Shown: positions 25,081 to 32,179 of the stretch, one piece after another | How the letters are laid out: each line of letters starts with the position of its first letter | Position numbering within the stretch: the first letter of the stretch is position 1 | Assembly (NCBI GenBank): GCA_026874595.1 | Contig: CM049309.1 | Span: 37,961,079 to 38,025,078 of the forward strand | Length of the DNA stretch: 64,000 bases | Origin: Sipunculus nudus | Taxonomy: Eukaryota > Annelida > Sipuncula > Golfingiida > Sipunculidae | Reading direction: 5' to 3' | The notes under the pieces: generated by a model | Databases searched by the model: none | Seen by the model: only the letters and a program-made list of their open reading frames with translations | Told to the model about the DNA's origin: nothing | Translations under genes and position numbers: made by a program

Positions 25081-26919
25081 TAAAATACAATAGACCTCTA
25101 TGCTCTCCACATCTGGACGTATGTATGTTGCCAAAGGAAAAAGAAGCCCGCGTGTTTGCTTTTTGTTCAACACTATATTACGTATTAATCATAAATATAC
25201 TTAAGAGCCGAAGTCCTTTTAACTTGGGGCTTTTCCAAAACATCATGCCATTGAAGGAATGCACATAGGCAGCGGTATACCGCGACGGATGGGGAAGCGT
25301 AATTGCTGAGTTCTAAAATCGCGTGTCCATATTCGTACAAGTGGAATCACTCTTTTCGTTTTTCCCCCTATATTTTAATTTCAACTCTCTCCGTGTCTGC
25401 ATCCGTGTCTGTGGCCGGACAAGTGAATTCGCTTTTGTGTATTAATTACTCTGGTCTGCGACACTATATTCCGAAGATAAAGTTTCAGCAATACGAAAGT
25501 CCCTACTGTAATTGTTACCATAAATTTTGCCAATTTTAACTTTAATATCAATTTTAGAAGACACCTGACATGTATGTACGTATGTATGTATTATTATTAT
25601 TATTTTTATTTTTTTGCAACAGGCTACAGCAAATGTATTCGTCAGGCAAAATAATAATATGCGTGTAAGATATAAAACGCGGGTTTCAACATGTCACCAA
25701 GAATCACCCTGCACCCTGTTACTCGGGTAAACAAACAAGTGCGGCAACCCTTGTGACAAGTGCCCTTTTTAACAACCCTATGTGGCTTAAACATTTCCCA
25801 TACATGTCAAGTACAAGAATAAAGATCATGACTCCGGACTTTTAGACATTATAATCGCGTCAAGACCTTTCAGGTCTCATCACGCACATTATTGAAAGTA
25901 GCAAACACAATAACGTCTCAGTTACCTATTTCATTAAATGACATTGTTGCCATGCAGACAGGTGCCCTGCGAGTTAAATCTTTGGTCACGTAACTTTGCA
26001 ATACTTATATTTGCCTATATCCTTAATTGTGCAACGCACTTACGGAATTGGTTTAGGTTTATCGGTTTTTACCTTTAAGCACTACGCTCCTCAGGCATCG
26101 GTAATACATTGCAGCCGTCCCAGGTCTCCTTTTTGTTTAAACCGCTGCTTTGTATGGCAAGGTTTTTCTGGGCGTGACCACCAGGGTGGGCATCTTGCAA
26201 AGAAGTGTGATCAGAACAGTGAGAGCGTGATATCACATTGTGCATCCAGCTTCAATTTTTTAAAGATGCGACAATCCCCGTTCTTGTTGGTCTGATTAAA
26301 CCAGCTTTGGCACAGGACCAAGAATCGGCCCAACGAGAGCGGACGTCCCGGTGTAATCAGGAAACTGCTAGCGGGTGTAGCATGTTTAAATTGGGGTTGG
26401 ATGCACCATGCGTTACCACTCATTGGTCTGATTACAATTCTTTGCTCTGTGCCCACTGTGGTGGTCATGCCCAGAGAATCTTGCGCTACGATGCAGCGGT
26501 TAAAACGAAAGGAGATCTGGGACGACTGCAGTGTAAAACACTGCGTGAGGAGTGTAAACACCCGTCTAAATTGGGTAAAGTGAAAAAGTGAACCTCCAGT
26601 TCATCGTTTTGTTTTGTCTGTTATTTTTTTATTCATTGCAGATATCAGTAGTACTGCAGATCAGAATTCGAGAAAATGGAATGTGGCCCTTACGGGTGAC
26701 GTCATCAGGCGATCCTTCACGTCATCATTGTTTGAGTGTATGGCGCTGTGCGCGTCTTCATGGGACTGCATATCCCTCAACTTTGACTTCGCCTCACGTG
26801 ACACCCCAATGGGTGCTTTATGCGAGCTAAATACAGGTGTTCCTAACTCAGATGAGAGCAACTTAGAAGAAAGACAGGGATTTGTATATACTGCGATATC
26901 TTGCACAGGCAGAATGTAA
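4406..26919 (+). CDS. Secreted CTLD(x3)-TSP1(x4)-PAN multidomain protein, 12 exons
   Basis: Model: join 4406-4451, 6038-6227, 7437-7672, 8378-8558, 16865-17073, 19200-19365, 21165-21367, 21734-21871, 22410-22541, 24050-24187, 24611-24772, 26642-26919. The total is 2079 nt, 692 aa plus TAA, and all eleven junctions agree in phase. Domains are a signal peptide (about 1-17), CTLD1 (16-157), CTLD2 (158-287), CTLD3 (288-410), TSP1 repeats (411-456, 457-500, 501-546, 547-600) and PAN/Apple (601-692). There is no transmembrane segment after the signal peptide, so secretion is expected. CTLD and TSP1 families bind glycans or proteins extracellularly; a role in recognition or immunity is inference. 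Several NxS/T sequons lie in the TSP1 repeats. The gene is unnamed here because I know no vertebrate orthologue with this order. Alternative splicing cannot be excluded. Confidence 0.88.
4510..4551. repeat. (TA)n microsatellite
   Basis: Uninterrupted TA dinucleotides in intron 1. Confidence 0.95.
5110..5790. repeat. Satellite-like tandem repeat, family S
   Basis: About five degenerate units of roughly 140 bp. Landmarks recur in order: GTTTGACCGATCTGCCTAAA, TTTTGCATGT, ATAGCTTTCT, GTGGCGCCACCT, TTTTTGCACAGCGTC and GTTTGTCTGC. The same landmarks occur at 23290-23730 in a later intron of the same gene. Confidence 0.75.
6038..6227 (+). CDS. Lectin gene exon 2: CTLD1 first half
   Basis: The acceptor TTTTCAAAG precedes 6038. 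The translation has CCHGNVLRHRC and an ICIHAGGLLAKIDS motif, typical of the N-terminal half of a CTLD (helix with Cys, then GG.LA.ID). It ends in phase 2 at donor GTGCGT. Confidence 0.85.
6453..6492. repeat. (TA)n microsatellite
   Basis: TA dinucleotide run in intron 2. Confidence 0.93.
6493..7436. other. Intron 2 remainder
   Basis: Contains a poly-C/poly-T tract near 6692-6717 and otherwise unique-looking sequence. No gene or identifiable repeat. Confidence 0.6.
7437..7672 (+). CDS. Lectin gene exon 3: CTLD1 second half
   Basis: Acceptor TATGCAG. Translation opens ETVWLGLERDG and includes SWQDGTPLTW, GDEPKAG and terminal CQFNVS, the WLG/W.DG.PL.W.../CQF pattern of a CTLD C-terminal half. 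EPN is replaced by EPK and the WND motif is not visible. Donor GTGAGT at 7673 gives phase 1; an upstream GT at 7666 would break phase with exon 4. Confidence 0.85.
8256..8295. repeat. (AG)n microsatellite
   Basis: AG run 80 bases upstream of exon 4. Confidence 0.93.
8378..8558 (+). CDS. Lectin gene exon 4: CTLD2 first half
   Basis: Acceptor CCTTCAG. Translation includes ESSCLFEPGSGDCYYIS, KWSCSLAQLAGVML and EEKVKFIE, the canonical Cys/YYIS/W..A...AG start of a CTLD. It ends in phase 2 at GTAAGT. The 8.3-kb intron that follows carries the DIRS-like element. Confidence 0.87.
8659..8715. repeat. 29-bp perfect tandem duplication
   Basis: GATAGCTAATTGGCATTAAT followed by AAGTA occurs twice in succession in intron 4. 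Confidence 0.85.
9007..9528 (+). CDS. DIRS-like element ORF1a: SAM-like domain protein
   Basis: ATG at 9007 in good context (GTGACCATGC) opens an acidic N-terminus, MPGDESESREEG. Residues about 18-75 (RVFSWAKDNMI, LAKLGFTSLDALELL, MTAKIPRGQQRLVIKAV) look like a sterile-alpha-motif fold. The Ser/Thr/Pro-rich remainder runs to a stop at 9528. It overlaps the next frame, which continues the gag-like protein, so a one-base frameshift (mutational or programmed) is likely. Confidence 0.6.
   Translation: MPGDESESREEGPTITPADRVFSWAKDNMIDRTMVDNLAKLGFTSLDALELLQPEDMTAKIPRGQQRLVIKAVSRLQTTRSPGLNISATHGNHGIPLTEAAAHNTPHAAGQQPQHIDTAEPRNVVMRSTPVKPTTIPSLHKAPLSLTGTPLTPTANRQFACTISCSRQHQALL
9486..10400 (+). CDS. 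DIRS-like element ORF1b: gag-like protein with CCCH zinc finger
   Basis: A 304-aa open frame. The middle is helical (IPQWCQANLAIMRTLVANGF, FLKRYEQVSVFLWDREY) and the C-terminus has CKAFNSRNGCRYANCKFVHTC followed by GCGQPHPVWKH, a CX8CX5CX3H-like nucleic-acid-binding finger. The frame is open upstream of 9486 and probably continues ORF1a. It ends 30 nt before the RT frame. Confidence 0.65.
   Translation: MYNQLQQTAPGASVNFDPEATAVTSQGHPGTPRHTATTGPANASQQTRLLSAFTQLGLLNESDTRQSRLSAAGTEASLHTWDDPQVQLSSLMQGRSPKFLDIVDFVDGAGATQETIIGSFVNGGDAQGSRGDTELLIRAGTRRPRLDALTIPQWCQANLAIMRTLVANGFLAGQQAILDYFSHTAQVQMFLKRYEQVSVFLWDREYRRLQASHNLKWGTQVGYLQSVWLRPKQSGVFGQNQKATARQQGQSRINRGPTTPEGTEICKAFNSRNGCRYANCKFVHTCIRAGCGQPHPVWKHDHNE
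10431..11996 (+). CDS. DIRS-like element reverse transcriptase-RNase H
   Basis: A 521-aa intact frame. RT motifs: an early GAILKEDGSVRLIHDCS block, motif A YLAKVDLKSAYRSVP, motif B LPFGSKLAPGIFNRL, and catalytic motif C VIAYLDDFLIIS (YLDD box). RNase H follows with GVYTDACTEGAWALF (Asp), INSKETMAVILSAHRW (Glu), LIMSDNVTTVAAI (Asp) and a late ADCLSRL. This RT type is characteristic of DIRS elements. The start codon is uncertain because the frame is open from just after the stop at 10400. It ends with TAG five bases before the recombinase frame. Confidence 0.85.
   Translation: MLLPAWTDVLHDDPDRAYLLNGIEHGFDIVDPHAQPRLVHTKNHKSALQHDELVNRQIRTEILNGNYVLCDDKPMIVSPLGAILKEDGSVRLIHDCSFPTGLTLNDYASSVEKFSFKTVDDAAALMTPYCYLAKVDLKSAYRSVPISKVSQMFTGLEWRDSQGAPMYLKDTKLPFGSKLAPGIFNRLSQAVTRMMAREGYSKVIAYLDDFLIISDSFEECTRALHTLISLLRRLGFSINWGKVIDPAQQIEFLGVNLDSVAMSLSLPPNKVLVLRQELTRFIQLRRVSKRQLQSLVSKLNWAASVIKGGRVFLRRLIFASNSMKNKADRRRLSKQTMADVEWWMTCMSIFNDRYIIQHIQTITGVYTDACTEGAWALFGGDWFYFNWAYDLPVCRGMHINSKETMAVILSAHRWSSCWRDRNILIMSDNVTTVAAIKKGTSKNPFVMTALRGLFWLSVFFNLSIKACYVPGKHNVWADCLSRLHCPRSHAMLKSNMPWMDLAYLSQNMSYKSAKFLFCRSP
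12001..12992 (+). pseudogene. DIRS-like element tyrosine recombinase, interrupted
   Basis: The N-terminal core-binding half (12001-12342) has FSKSTIATYRSHLKAYMSFC and KGVRRSLGDTPRP. The catalytic half (12519-12992) has ITIKGSKTIQF, AGHSFRRGGATLAL (HxxR), LHGDWKSQAYQRYIS (H/W region and nucleophilic Tyr). The two halves are separated by an in-frame TAG at 12340 and by frame changes between 12342 and 12540, where the expected first catalytic Arg region lies in another frame. This marks the copy as decayed unless read by suppression and frameshift. Confidence 0.75.
13201..14004. other. Intron 4, 3' of the DIRS-like element
   Basis: Probably includes the element's 3' non-coding end (AAAATAAACCGG near 13220). 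A short hairpin-forming stretch (GGGATGATCATCCC near 13700) and a TA run near 13950 are visible; no gene. Confidence 0.4.
14005..14858 (-). mobile_element. Candidate solo or truncated LTR, minus strand
   Basis: Read on the minus strand it begins TGTGGCGGGAGTTATGACGT and ends GTGGTGTGACA, i.e. TG...CA termini. A purine-rich GGTGGAGAAG lies immediately upstream like a polypurine tract. The interior is more GC-rich than its surroundings. No second copy or target duplication was found, so this is tentative. Confidence 0.35.
14859..15762. other. Intron 4, unassigned
   Basis: A short coding-like stretch (14888-15091, possibly an internal remnant of the adjacent LTR element) is followed by AT-rich sequence and poly-C tracts near 15400-15450. 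The 11-mer CTCCCGCCACA that ends the candidate LTR recurs at 15539. No identifiable gene. Confidence 0.35.
15763..15990 (+). mobile_element. tRNA-derived SINE with conserved central domain
   Basis: The head at 15763-15832 resembles a Leu/Ser-type tRNA (GAGTCGAGGGGTTAAACGC box A region; CTGGTTTCGTTCCCC box B region). The body carries AACCCGGTGGTTTTCTCCGG and TTTCCTCCACC (about 15870-15903), a conserved segment I associate with widespread molluscan and other lophotrochozoan SINEs. It ends in an AT-rich tail. Confidence 0.72.
15991..16864. other. Intron 4, 3' end
   Basis: No repeats or coding signal recognised. The final bases before exon 5 form an acceptor, CTATTTACTGACAG. Confidence 0.5.
16865..17073 (+). 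CDS. Lectin gene exon 5: CTLD2 second half
   Basis: Completes the Ser codon opened by exon 4. Translation has LYAVGTEYD, SWRWRQDGTSLSP, GWAPSEPNPVNTCAAMD. The EPN tripeptide associated with Ca2+/mannose-type binding is present, but the later WND and terminal CE/CQ cysteine are not seen. Phase-1 donor GTAAGT. Confidence 0.85.
17555..18010. repeat. Degenerate ~145-bp repeats rich in AGGTCA
   Basis: Three to four diverged units share AAGGTCAAGGTCACA(G/T)GACCCA and CATCTTTAA. At 17704-17722 three AGGTCA hexamers occur as AGGTCA-A-AGGTCA-AGGTCA. They lie in intron 5 of the lectin gene. Confidence 0.65.
18011..19199. other. Intron 5 remainder
   Basis: No gene, RNA or identifiable transposon. Short ORFs (e.g. 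18327-18542) show no domain features. Confidence 0.5.
19200..19365 (+). CDS. Lectin gene exon 6: CTLD3 first half
   Basis: Acceptor TTATACCAG. Translation has IGYWISPDSGYTFDEGKTVC and HGAELANLDSQEKVDFI, the standard A...C...G..LA.L.S..E..FI helix of a CTLD. Phase-2 donor GTAGGT. Confidence 0.87.
20081..20235. repeat. Degenerate GGACTC hexamer repeat
   Basis: GGACTCGGACTCAGACTTTG and later GACTTGGACTCG, AACTCGGACTTGCACTCGGA show 6-base periodicity. A weaker patch lies at about 19785-19865. Intron 6. Confidence 0.7.
20935..21085 (-). mobile_element. Short dispersed repeat, family M, copy 1 (minus)
   Basis: Reverse complement matches the copies at 21900 and 56063: GGGTGCAACCCAGAA, CCCCAGGTC..GAAAA, TTGTCCTGAAACACTTAA, AAAAAAGGGGATCCGC. 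No ORF, about 150-200 bp: non-autonomous (MITE or SINE-like), class unresolved. Confidence 0.65.
21165..21367 (+). CDS. Lectin gene exon 7: CTLD3 second half
   Basis: Acceptor TTTCCTTGCAG. Translation has TCYWFGLSRES, YLWLNGNSLNFTNW, LNDCVC, HTWLTMDC and YIVCEIS, the most canonical CTLD C-half here (both late disulfide cysteines and CE present), though lacking EPN/QPD. Donor GTCTGA at 21368 is weak beyond GT but is the only one giving phase 1. Confidence 0.85.
21734..21871 (+). CDS. Lectin gene exon 8: TSP1 repeat 1
   Basis: A symmetric phase 1-1 exon. Translation opens GSWLPWTSWSACSEGGFGNR then TRSRDC, SECEG and SC: the WxxWxxWSxCS...RxRxC signature of thrombospondin type-1 repeats. Donor GTAAAG. 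Confidence 0.9.
21900..22107 (+). mobile_element. Short dispersed repeat, family M, copy 2 (plus)
   Basis: Begins GTGGCGGATCCCTGATTTAG and includes GGTCCAACCCAGAAGG, TTGTCTGAAACCCTTAAAAA, GGATAAAAAAGGGGG. It lies 28 bases after exon 8, close to the donor, and is related to 20935 (inverted) and 56063. Confidence 0.7.
22410..22541 (+). CDS. Lectin gene exon 9: TSP1 repeat 2
   Basis: Phase 1-1 exon with FWSEWTAWLNCSSPGSTSRS, RECYKP and ETAACVG. The WSxW/CS/RxRxC pattern is kept. NCSS and NET are glycosylation sequons. Acceptor ATAATTTAG, donor GTCAGT. Confidence 0.9.
22545..23289. other. Intron 9, first part
   Basis: AT-rich, no repeat or coding signal identified. Confidence 0.5.
23290..23730. 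repeat. Satellite-like tandem repeat, family S, second locus
   Basis: Three to four ~140-bp units with the landmarks of 5110-5790: TATCTCAGAAG, GTATCTGCCTAATATTTTGC, ATACATCTTTGATGG, ATACACAAGAC, TTTTTGCACAGTGTA. Confidence 0.7.
23934..23966. repeat. (CT)n microsatellite
   Basis: CT run upstream of exon 10; it may double as pyrimidine-rich intronic sequence. Confidence 0.93.
24050..24187 (+). CDS. Lectin gene exon 10: TSP1 repeat 3, followed by a GC donor
   Basis: Acceptor ATATTACAG; translation ISWSEWSSWEDNC, ITRTRECNVTS, YCSGN, RPCAG gives a TSP1 repeat. The exon must end at 24187 to keep phase 1, where the intron begins GCAAGT. This is a non-canonical GC-AG intron with otherwise ideal consensus (CAG|GCAAGT). 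NCT and NVT are sequons. Confidence 0.86.
24195..24260. repeat. Degenerate (GT)n/(GC) tract
   Basis: Alternating purine-pyrimidine sequence (GTGTGTACGCGTGTGTGCAC) begins just 7 bases after the GC donor of exon 10. Confidence 0.7.
24611..24772 (+). CDS. Lectin gene exon 11: TSP1 repeat 4
   Basis: Acceptor ACGACACCAG. Translation WTEWSAWSDCDKPCRGGRAP, RSRSC and YKSCNEFECN: a full-length, canonical TSP1 repeat with extra cysteines (six in all). Phase-1 donor GTAAGC. Confidence 0.9.
25029..25078. repeat. (TA)n microsatellite
   Basis: About 25 TA units in intron 11. Confidence 0.95.
25079..26049. other. Intron 11, middle part
   Basis: No coding or repeat signal beyond a short TATG/TTA-type low-complexity patch near 25575-25610. 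Confidence 0.5.
26050..26580. mobile_element. Foldback-type element with ~170-bp inverted repeats
   Basis: The left arm (about 26070-26280) matches the reverse complement of the right arm (about 26360-26565). Paired landmarks are CATTGCAGCCGTCCCAGGTC with GATCTGGGACGACTGCAGTG, GGGCGTGACCACCAG with GGTGGTCATGCCCAG, and TTGTGCATCCA with TGGATGCACCAT. Arms are about 75-80% identical, separated by roughly 80 bases. No transposase is present; the structure suggests a foldback/long-TIR MITE. It ends about 60 bases before exon 12. Confidence 0.72.
26642..26919 (+). CDS. Lectin gene exon 12: PAN/Apple domain and stop
   Basis: Acceptor TTTATTCATTGCAG. Translation includes SSLFECMALCASSWDC, SLNFDF, GALCELN and AISCTGRM then TAA at 26917. 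The paired C...C..S..C...NF....C.L pattern with a terminal Cys is a PAN/Apple module, typically a protein- or carbohydrate-binding domain. The phase-1 entry matches exon 11. Confidence 0.87.
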
Positions 26920-29900
26920 AATAGTTTCATTTGACGGTTTCTAAGTCAAATGGAATTTATTGTTTTTGTTTTGTGAGTCTCACTTGGTGTATTTGTTTTT
27001 ATGTAAAAAAAATAAGGATACCAAATGTACATTGGTCTTTACAGTTTAATCATGTTTGATACAGGAGGGAAAATTAACTATGACCAGGAGATTCCACAGC
27101 ACACTGGAGCAATAACGTTGCAAATAGAAAGATGACCCGCATGTATTATACATAGCACCACCAAGTGCTACAACACAAAAACTGAGACAAATTAAATGTA
27201 TTGACGGGGAGAGCCCTCCCTTAACGGCTCATCCTACGTGTATAATGTATATAAATAAAATTGTGCCTGTTAATAGGTTAAACTGAATTGTGTATGCTAG
27301 AAGACCATGTCAATAAAGTCGTTAGACCGACTCTTTGTGGGAGGGAATTTTTCTCGGTTTACGATTAAATTAAAAGTTGTATCTATAATTAGATACTACA
27401 GGCTTCATGAAACCATCCTGATTTAACTTTACAAAGGAATTACGTCCTTTTAATCCATGATCGTCAATGAAATTAATATGTACATATAAAACGAAGAAAT
27501 GAAGAAATTAATTTGTGCGAACGGAATAAATGTATAAAATATATTAACTATACATTCATGGGATTTTTACTCCATTATCACTCCATGCTATTATATATGA
27601 ATTAGTGAATTACACATCTTGAACTTGTATATATTCAAATAAAATTCAAATGAAATTCGTGTCATATATGCCATAATAAAGCTATGATCCCGTATGTGGA
27701 TGTGAGATTAGAAAAAAATGTGAATAATACCAATACTTTAAAATGCTTCATTATGAGTATTGTATATTGATGTACAGGTGAAGGCTGATGTTTTTTTTTT
27801 TTTTTTTTATTTAACTCTTTTACAGTATATCACTGTGGCGCTGCTGTAAGGATTTTTGTATTCCCCTATTTCTTTCTTGTCCAAAGTTCATTTTAAATGA
27901 ACAAAAATGCTGATAGAGAGGTCAGACTTTTCAAAAAGGTATTTAAAACACTCGGACTTAGAGCATGAAAACAGGACTTTGACAAATGGGGTTGTATTTT
28001 GGCTGTATATCTGGCTTTTCTGAGGCAAGAATATACTGCAACCGTACAATCCGAGGTCAACGGTTTCTTTGAACAATTTAACAGGGTATTGGTTACCATT
28101 AAAACTGACCACAGTTTATTTGCCAAGTTACGGATGTACTGCTAGAGAGTAAAAATCACGCTACACCCATTTCAGCCTCTGTGTTTCACACTCTGACTCA
28201 TTCACGTGCCGGTAAATAAAACAAACGGGGCTTAGCACGTGCTTAACCCAATCATTTCTCTGTATGTCCTTACTGATTCTCTATTCAACATTTTACAAAA
28301 TAAACGGATTCTCCAAATTTTAATGACGTACTGCTTGGACTATGATCCTCCCTCCCACAATATTACGCCCCTGGGTCTGCACATTTCGTGAAAGTTTCTT
28401 TATATTTTATTTTTAATATAAAGCAGCCTTTATTGTATACCAATAAATTTGATGCCGCACGTCTTGTCTAGGTTTACTGTGTCCGGCTGGTCATCCATAT
28501 CTTCCCGGGATGGACCATATGTGTTCCTATAGAATTTCGGAGGGCGGGGGGTATCCTGTGGACGAAAACAACAATTTTATTTCATTTCACAAGAAATTTT
28601 GCTGACTGTGAGAAAGCACTGGATCTCGTTTCGCTTTAGCTTGTAATAGACAGGGTACTGTGTTTAGGATAACGTTTTCATTTGGCATTGAATGTGCAGA
28701 GATGCGAAGGTGGGATAAATATTAAAGAAATTTTAACATTTTATTGTATAATCATATTTGTGTATAATGTATTGCCAATTGGAACTTTTTTTCAACCTTA
28801 AAGATATATATGCATTGTTGATTCTTTCATATAGCAAGTAATATATCACCAAATATGACTCTTTGTGTCGCGTGCATAAATTTTAATTATGTGAATTTAA
28901 TCCGGGCAAGTCCCCTTTTCTGTTTATAGGTTTACCACACGTTCCTGTAGTTCCTTAACTTATATGAGGCCATTTCCATTTGAACAGTGTGGCAACATCA
29001 ACACCTGACATAATTTGCATGTGAACATACGGATTTTATATATTCACCCATTCCTTGTAATATGTGTTTGTGCGTGTCAAGCCCCAAGACCCCATTTGAG
29101 TTGGTCACAAATTGTTATGATCCAAGGTTCTAGCTACAAGATCTGTCCATTACATGAAATAAATGTTAGGTGAACATCTGTTATTTGTGGCTATCGCTCT
29201 GACATTAATAAATCTGTCCATAGGCTCATTTTCAAGTAAAGAGAAAAAGCTTCATCAAGCCCTATAAATCCTCCTCCCTATCGACTTAGGCTTAAATAAT
29301 TGACTGTTCTACCATTTGCTACAATCCTCTGTGATTTCCTGAGCTACAATTCCCTACGACAGAAAATTGGGCGCTATCGCATTATGCAGTTTCTGTGATA
29401 TATTATGAAGTCGCACTGAGAGAGGCCGGCTTTAGTATAAGATCATAGGTCTGTCTTTTACAAACTGGTTTATAATACTTATATAGAAAATCTCATGGAC
29501 ATTGGCTCTCGATCTGCAAAAAAACACATCTTAGGTACTCTAGTTAATTTCCTCTAGTTACTTGATAATCACAGCTGTGTTTGTTGTTTTCTCCGTGTGT
29601 CTTATTGGGTGGTCACGTGTGTGGGCGAAGACGTATCTTTTATGCAGCCATCGTTTCATTTAACCAAATTCTTTATATTCTCTCATTTCTCTTTTCTTTG
29701 TCATTCAGGTAAAAAGGGTACATAAGCATCTTAAAGAAAGTCCTTATTTACATTTATTTGCATATGCAATTAGCGAAGCTGACTTCAGTCATGCTGAGCT
29801 ATTACCCTTGGTCTGCTCTGACCTCCTTCCGTCTGACCGTTGGTTCGTAAATTGGGCAAAAATTGTGAAAGTTAGACCTACCTAGGAAATTCCCGTACAC

Positions 29901-30498
29901 AAAAGTACACAAGGGTTCTGGTGAAGTTTCCTGACAGACTTTTAACTAACGTCCCAGCAACCATACATTCTGCGAGATACGTGGAGAAACATATTCAGAG
30001 CAATGGTTATCACTGTTTCCGCAGTCTATACAGGTGATGGTTCAACTCTGTGCGATGCTGGAGTAGGCACTGCTGCAGGTTTACATTACTGTTCGTAGTT
30101 TCACCAGACAATTCGTTTTACACAATATTTTGAATATGAATACTACATAAACTTTCTAATTGGCTACTGGTATTCCCCTAGAACGGAGATGCACCGCCTG
30201 CCTGTAGAAACACATAATTCTGAAATAATTATTTTTCACAATTTTTATTTCTGACACTATAAAAGCAGTGATTAAAGTCGTTGTGTTCGGGTCCGCATAG
30301 CAAATAGCCGATGAGCGAGAAAGTAGCAATGTGATTTCCAGTCAAACAAACAAAAGAAGTCATACTACATTGATGAACATAGAACTTGTAATTTTAACTA
30401 TGAAACGCTTTGAAAATATCAGAATATATCTGACACTATGTCCACTCTATATTTTGTGTATCCAAAACTCCTTTCGACCGACCATGCATTAAGCGGTA
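26920..30498. other. 3' UTR and intergenic sequence
   Basis: The 3' UTR of the lectin gene starts here. The rest is AT-rich with short ORFs on both strands (e.g. 27888-28126 minus) that lack domain features. No tRNA or transposon was identified between 27300 and 30200. Confidence 0.5.
27254..27259 (+). terminator. Candidate polyadenylation signal of the lectin gene
   Basis: AATAAA 335 nt after the stop, followed by GT-rich sequence (TTGTGCCTGTT). Other AATAAA copies occur at about 27312 and 27522, so usage is uncertain. Confidence 0.4.
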
Positions 30499-30503
30499 CC
30501 AGC

Positions 30504-30701
30504 TGCGATAATACTATATATATATATATGCATGTGTTGCAGTTGGTGTGCCGGTAGGTGCTGCCACTTATCTGATAAAACGTGTATTTTGATGTAGCCA
30601 CCAGATGGCGCAGTCGTATGTCATACTCCGGAATAAAACATGTAAAACCACATGGTCAGGTAGGACGTTTGTAAGTGTATGACAGTGACAGGAATATAAC
30701 A
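30504..30701 (+). repeat. Gypsy-like element 5' LTR
   Basis: Starts TGCGATAATAC and ends GGAATATAACA. About 90% identical to the 3' LTR outside the TA run (the TA run is shorter here). TGGTGTCAGAAGTGACAC directly follows as the likely tRNA primer-binding site. Confidence 0.88.
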
Positions 30702-30819
30702 TGGTGTCAGAAGTGACACAGTTACCTTATGAAACCTCTGCTGTACTTTTATAAGTGACAGAAAAACAGTAGCCGTCACAAATAGCGCCGAACTGTCAGT
30801 GAGCGATAATTGAGGGAAT

Positions 30820-31110
30820 GTGCTTTGTCCACTAGATATTGCCGCTCTCTTTGATATTATTTGTAGGAAAAGAACTGTAAGCCCATTGATAGAAATATGG
30901 AGATCGCTCCGCCACCTCCCATGTGTTATACAGGGAATACTAGTGAGAACACATGCAAGTATGCACTGCCCAGCGTATGGGAAAGTCTGTCACAAATGTG
31001 GTGGCAAGAACCACTTTGCTAAATGTTGTAAATCTGCTAAGTCTAAAAGGGTCACACAGTTGAAGAAACAGAGCCACAGAACTCTGAAGTTTTCTTTATG
31101 GACACAATAA
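30820..31110 (+). pseudogene. Gypsy-like gag remnant (nucleocapsid)
   Basis: Only the C-terminal part looks like gag: CHKCGGKNHFAKCC is a CX2CX4HX4C zinc knuckle, preceded by HCPAYGKV. The capsid and matrix regions expected upstream are absent (only about 120 bases separate the primer site from this frame), so the copy could not form particles by itself. Confidence 0.7.
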
Positions 31111-31367
31111 CAGTAGACTCTGTATCAAGTGATTGGATAGAGCCATTTGCTATCAATGGAACCATTATACCTATGAAGTTAGATACTGGTGCTCAGGTTG
31201 ATATTATAGCAGAGAAAGATTTCAATGCAGTAAAGAACAGGCTAAAGTTGCATGAAGTTACTGAAAAACTGAAAGCATGTGGTGATCGTGTAATACCTGT
31301 TCTTGGAGGCTGTCGTCTCAAAGTAACCACAAAGGAAACAGTGTTAGTCTTTACTTCTTTGTTTTGA
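31098..31367 (+). pseudogene. Gypsy-like aspartic protease
   Basis: Retropepsin signature MKLDTGAQVDIIAEKDF plus VLGGCRLKVT near the end. The frame overlaps gag by 13 nt, as in Gypsy gag-pol junctions, and stops at 31367 before RT. Confidence 0.75.
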
Positions 31368-31374
31368 CAGGTGA

Positions 31375-32170
31375 TTCGCAGGCGTTACTTGGTCTTCAAA
31401 GCTGTGAACAAATAGGTCTTATCAAACGCGTCCATGCATTGAAGATGGACAGATATAGTGAACTGTTAAAGATTATAATGATGTCTTTGATGGTCTTGGT
31501 GAACTGCCAGGTGAACATAACATAGTGCTGGATGATACAGTCACACCAGTGGTCCATGCATGCAGAAAAATATCCTTTATTCTGCATGATCAGTTGAAAC
31601 AGCAGCTTGACCAAATGAAACAGTTAGGTGTAATAGCCAAGGTGGATCAGCCCACAGATTAGGCAACTCAATGGTAATTTTCAAAAAGAAACGTGACGGA
31701 TCCCTGAGAATATGACTGGATCCAAGGGACTTAAATCGTGCTGTGAAACGCCAGCATTACAGTATGCCCACCAGAGAAGAAGTTATGGCCAAGCTTTCTG
31801 GTGCAAAGGTCTTTAGTAACCTGACGCATCACATGGTTTCTGGCAGCTAGAATTAAAACAGAGAAGATACCTCTGTACCTTTATTACTCCGTTTGGACGC
31901 TACAGGTACCTGCGACTTCCATTTGGAATATCCTCCGCCCCAGAAGTCTTTCACAAGACAATCCATCAGATATTTGTGAAAATACCAAATGTTTACACGT
32001 CAATGGATGACATCATAGTTCGGGGGGCAACACAGGAGGAACATGATGACAGTCTGATGCAGGTACTGGAGGCTGCAAGACAGAGCAACCTCAAATTTGA
32101 TAAAGACAAATGCCAGTTTGGGGTAAAGAAACTGATATTTCTGGGTGACTTGATCAAAGATTAGGGTATC
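31375..32170 (+). pseudogene. Gypsy-like reverse transcriptase, broken
   Basis: Landmarks include LKQQLDQMKQLGVIAKV, then a TAG at 31660; VIFKKKRDGSLRI in another frame; FGRYRYLRLPFGISSAPEVF; and a YTSMDDIIV box where YVDD is expected, so the residue before the DD pair is altered. A further TAG occurs at 32162. At least three lesions in this domain. Confidence 0.75.
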
Positions 32171-32179
32171 AAGCCAGAT

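Noticed and set aside
26211-26591. ORFs of 116-117 aa on both strands before the PAN exon
   Set aside because: They lie within the inverted-repeat element, so both strands give similar open frames; no splice or domain evidence.
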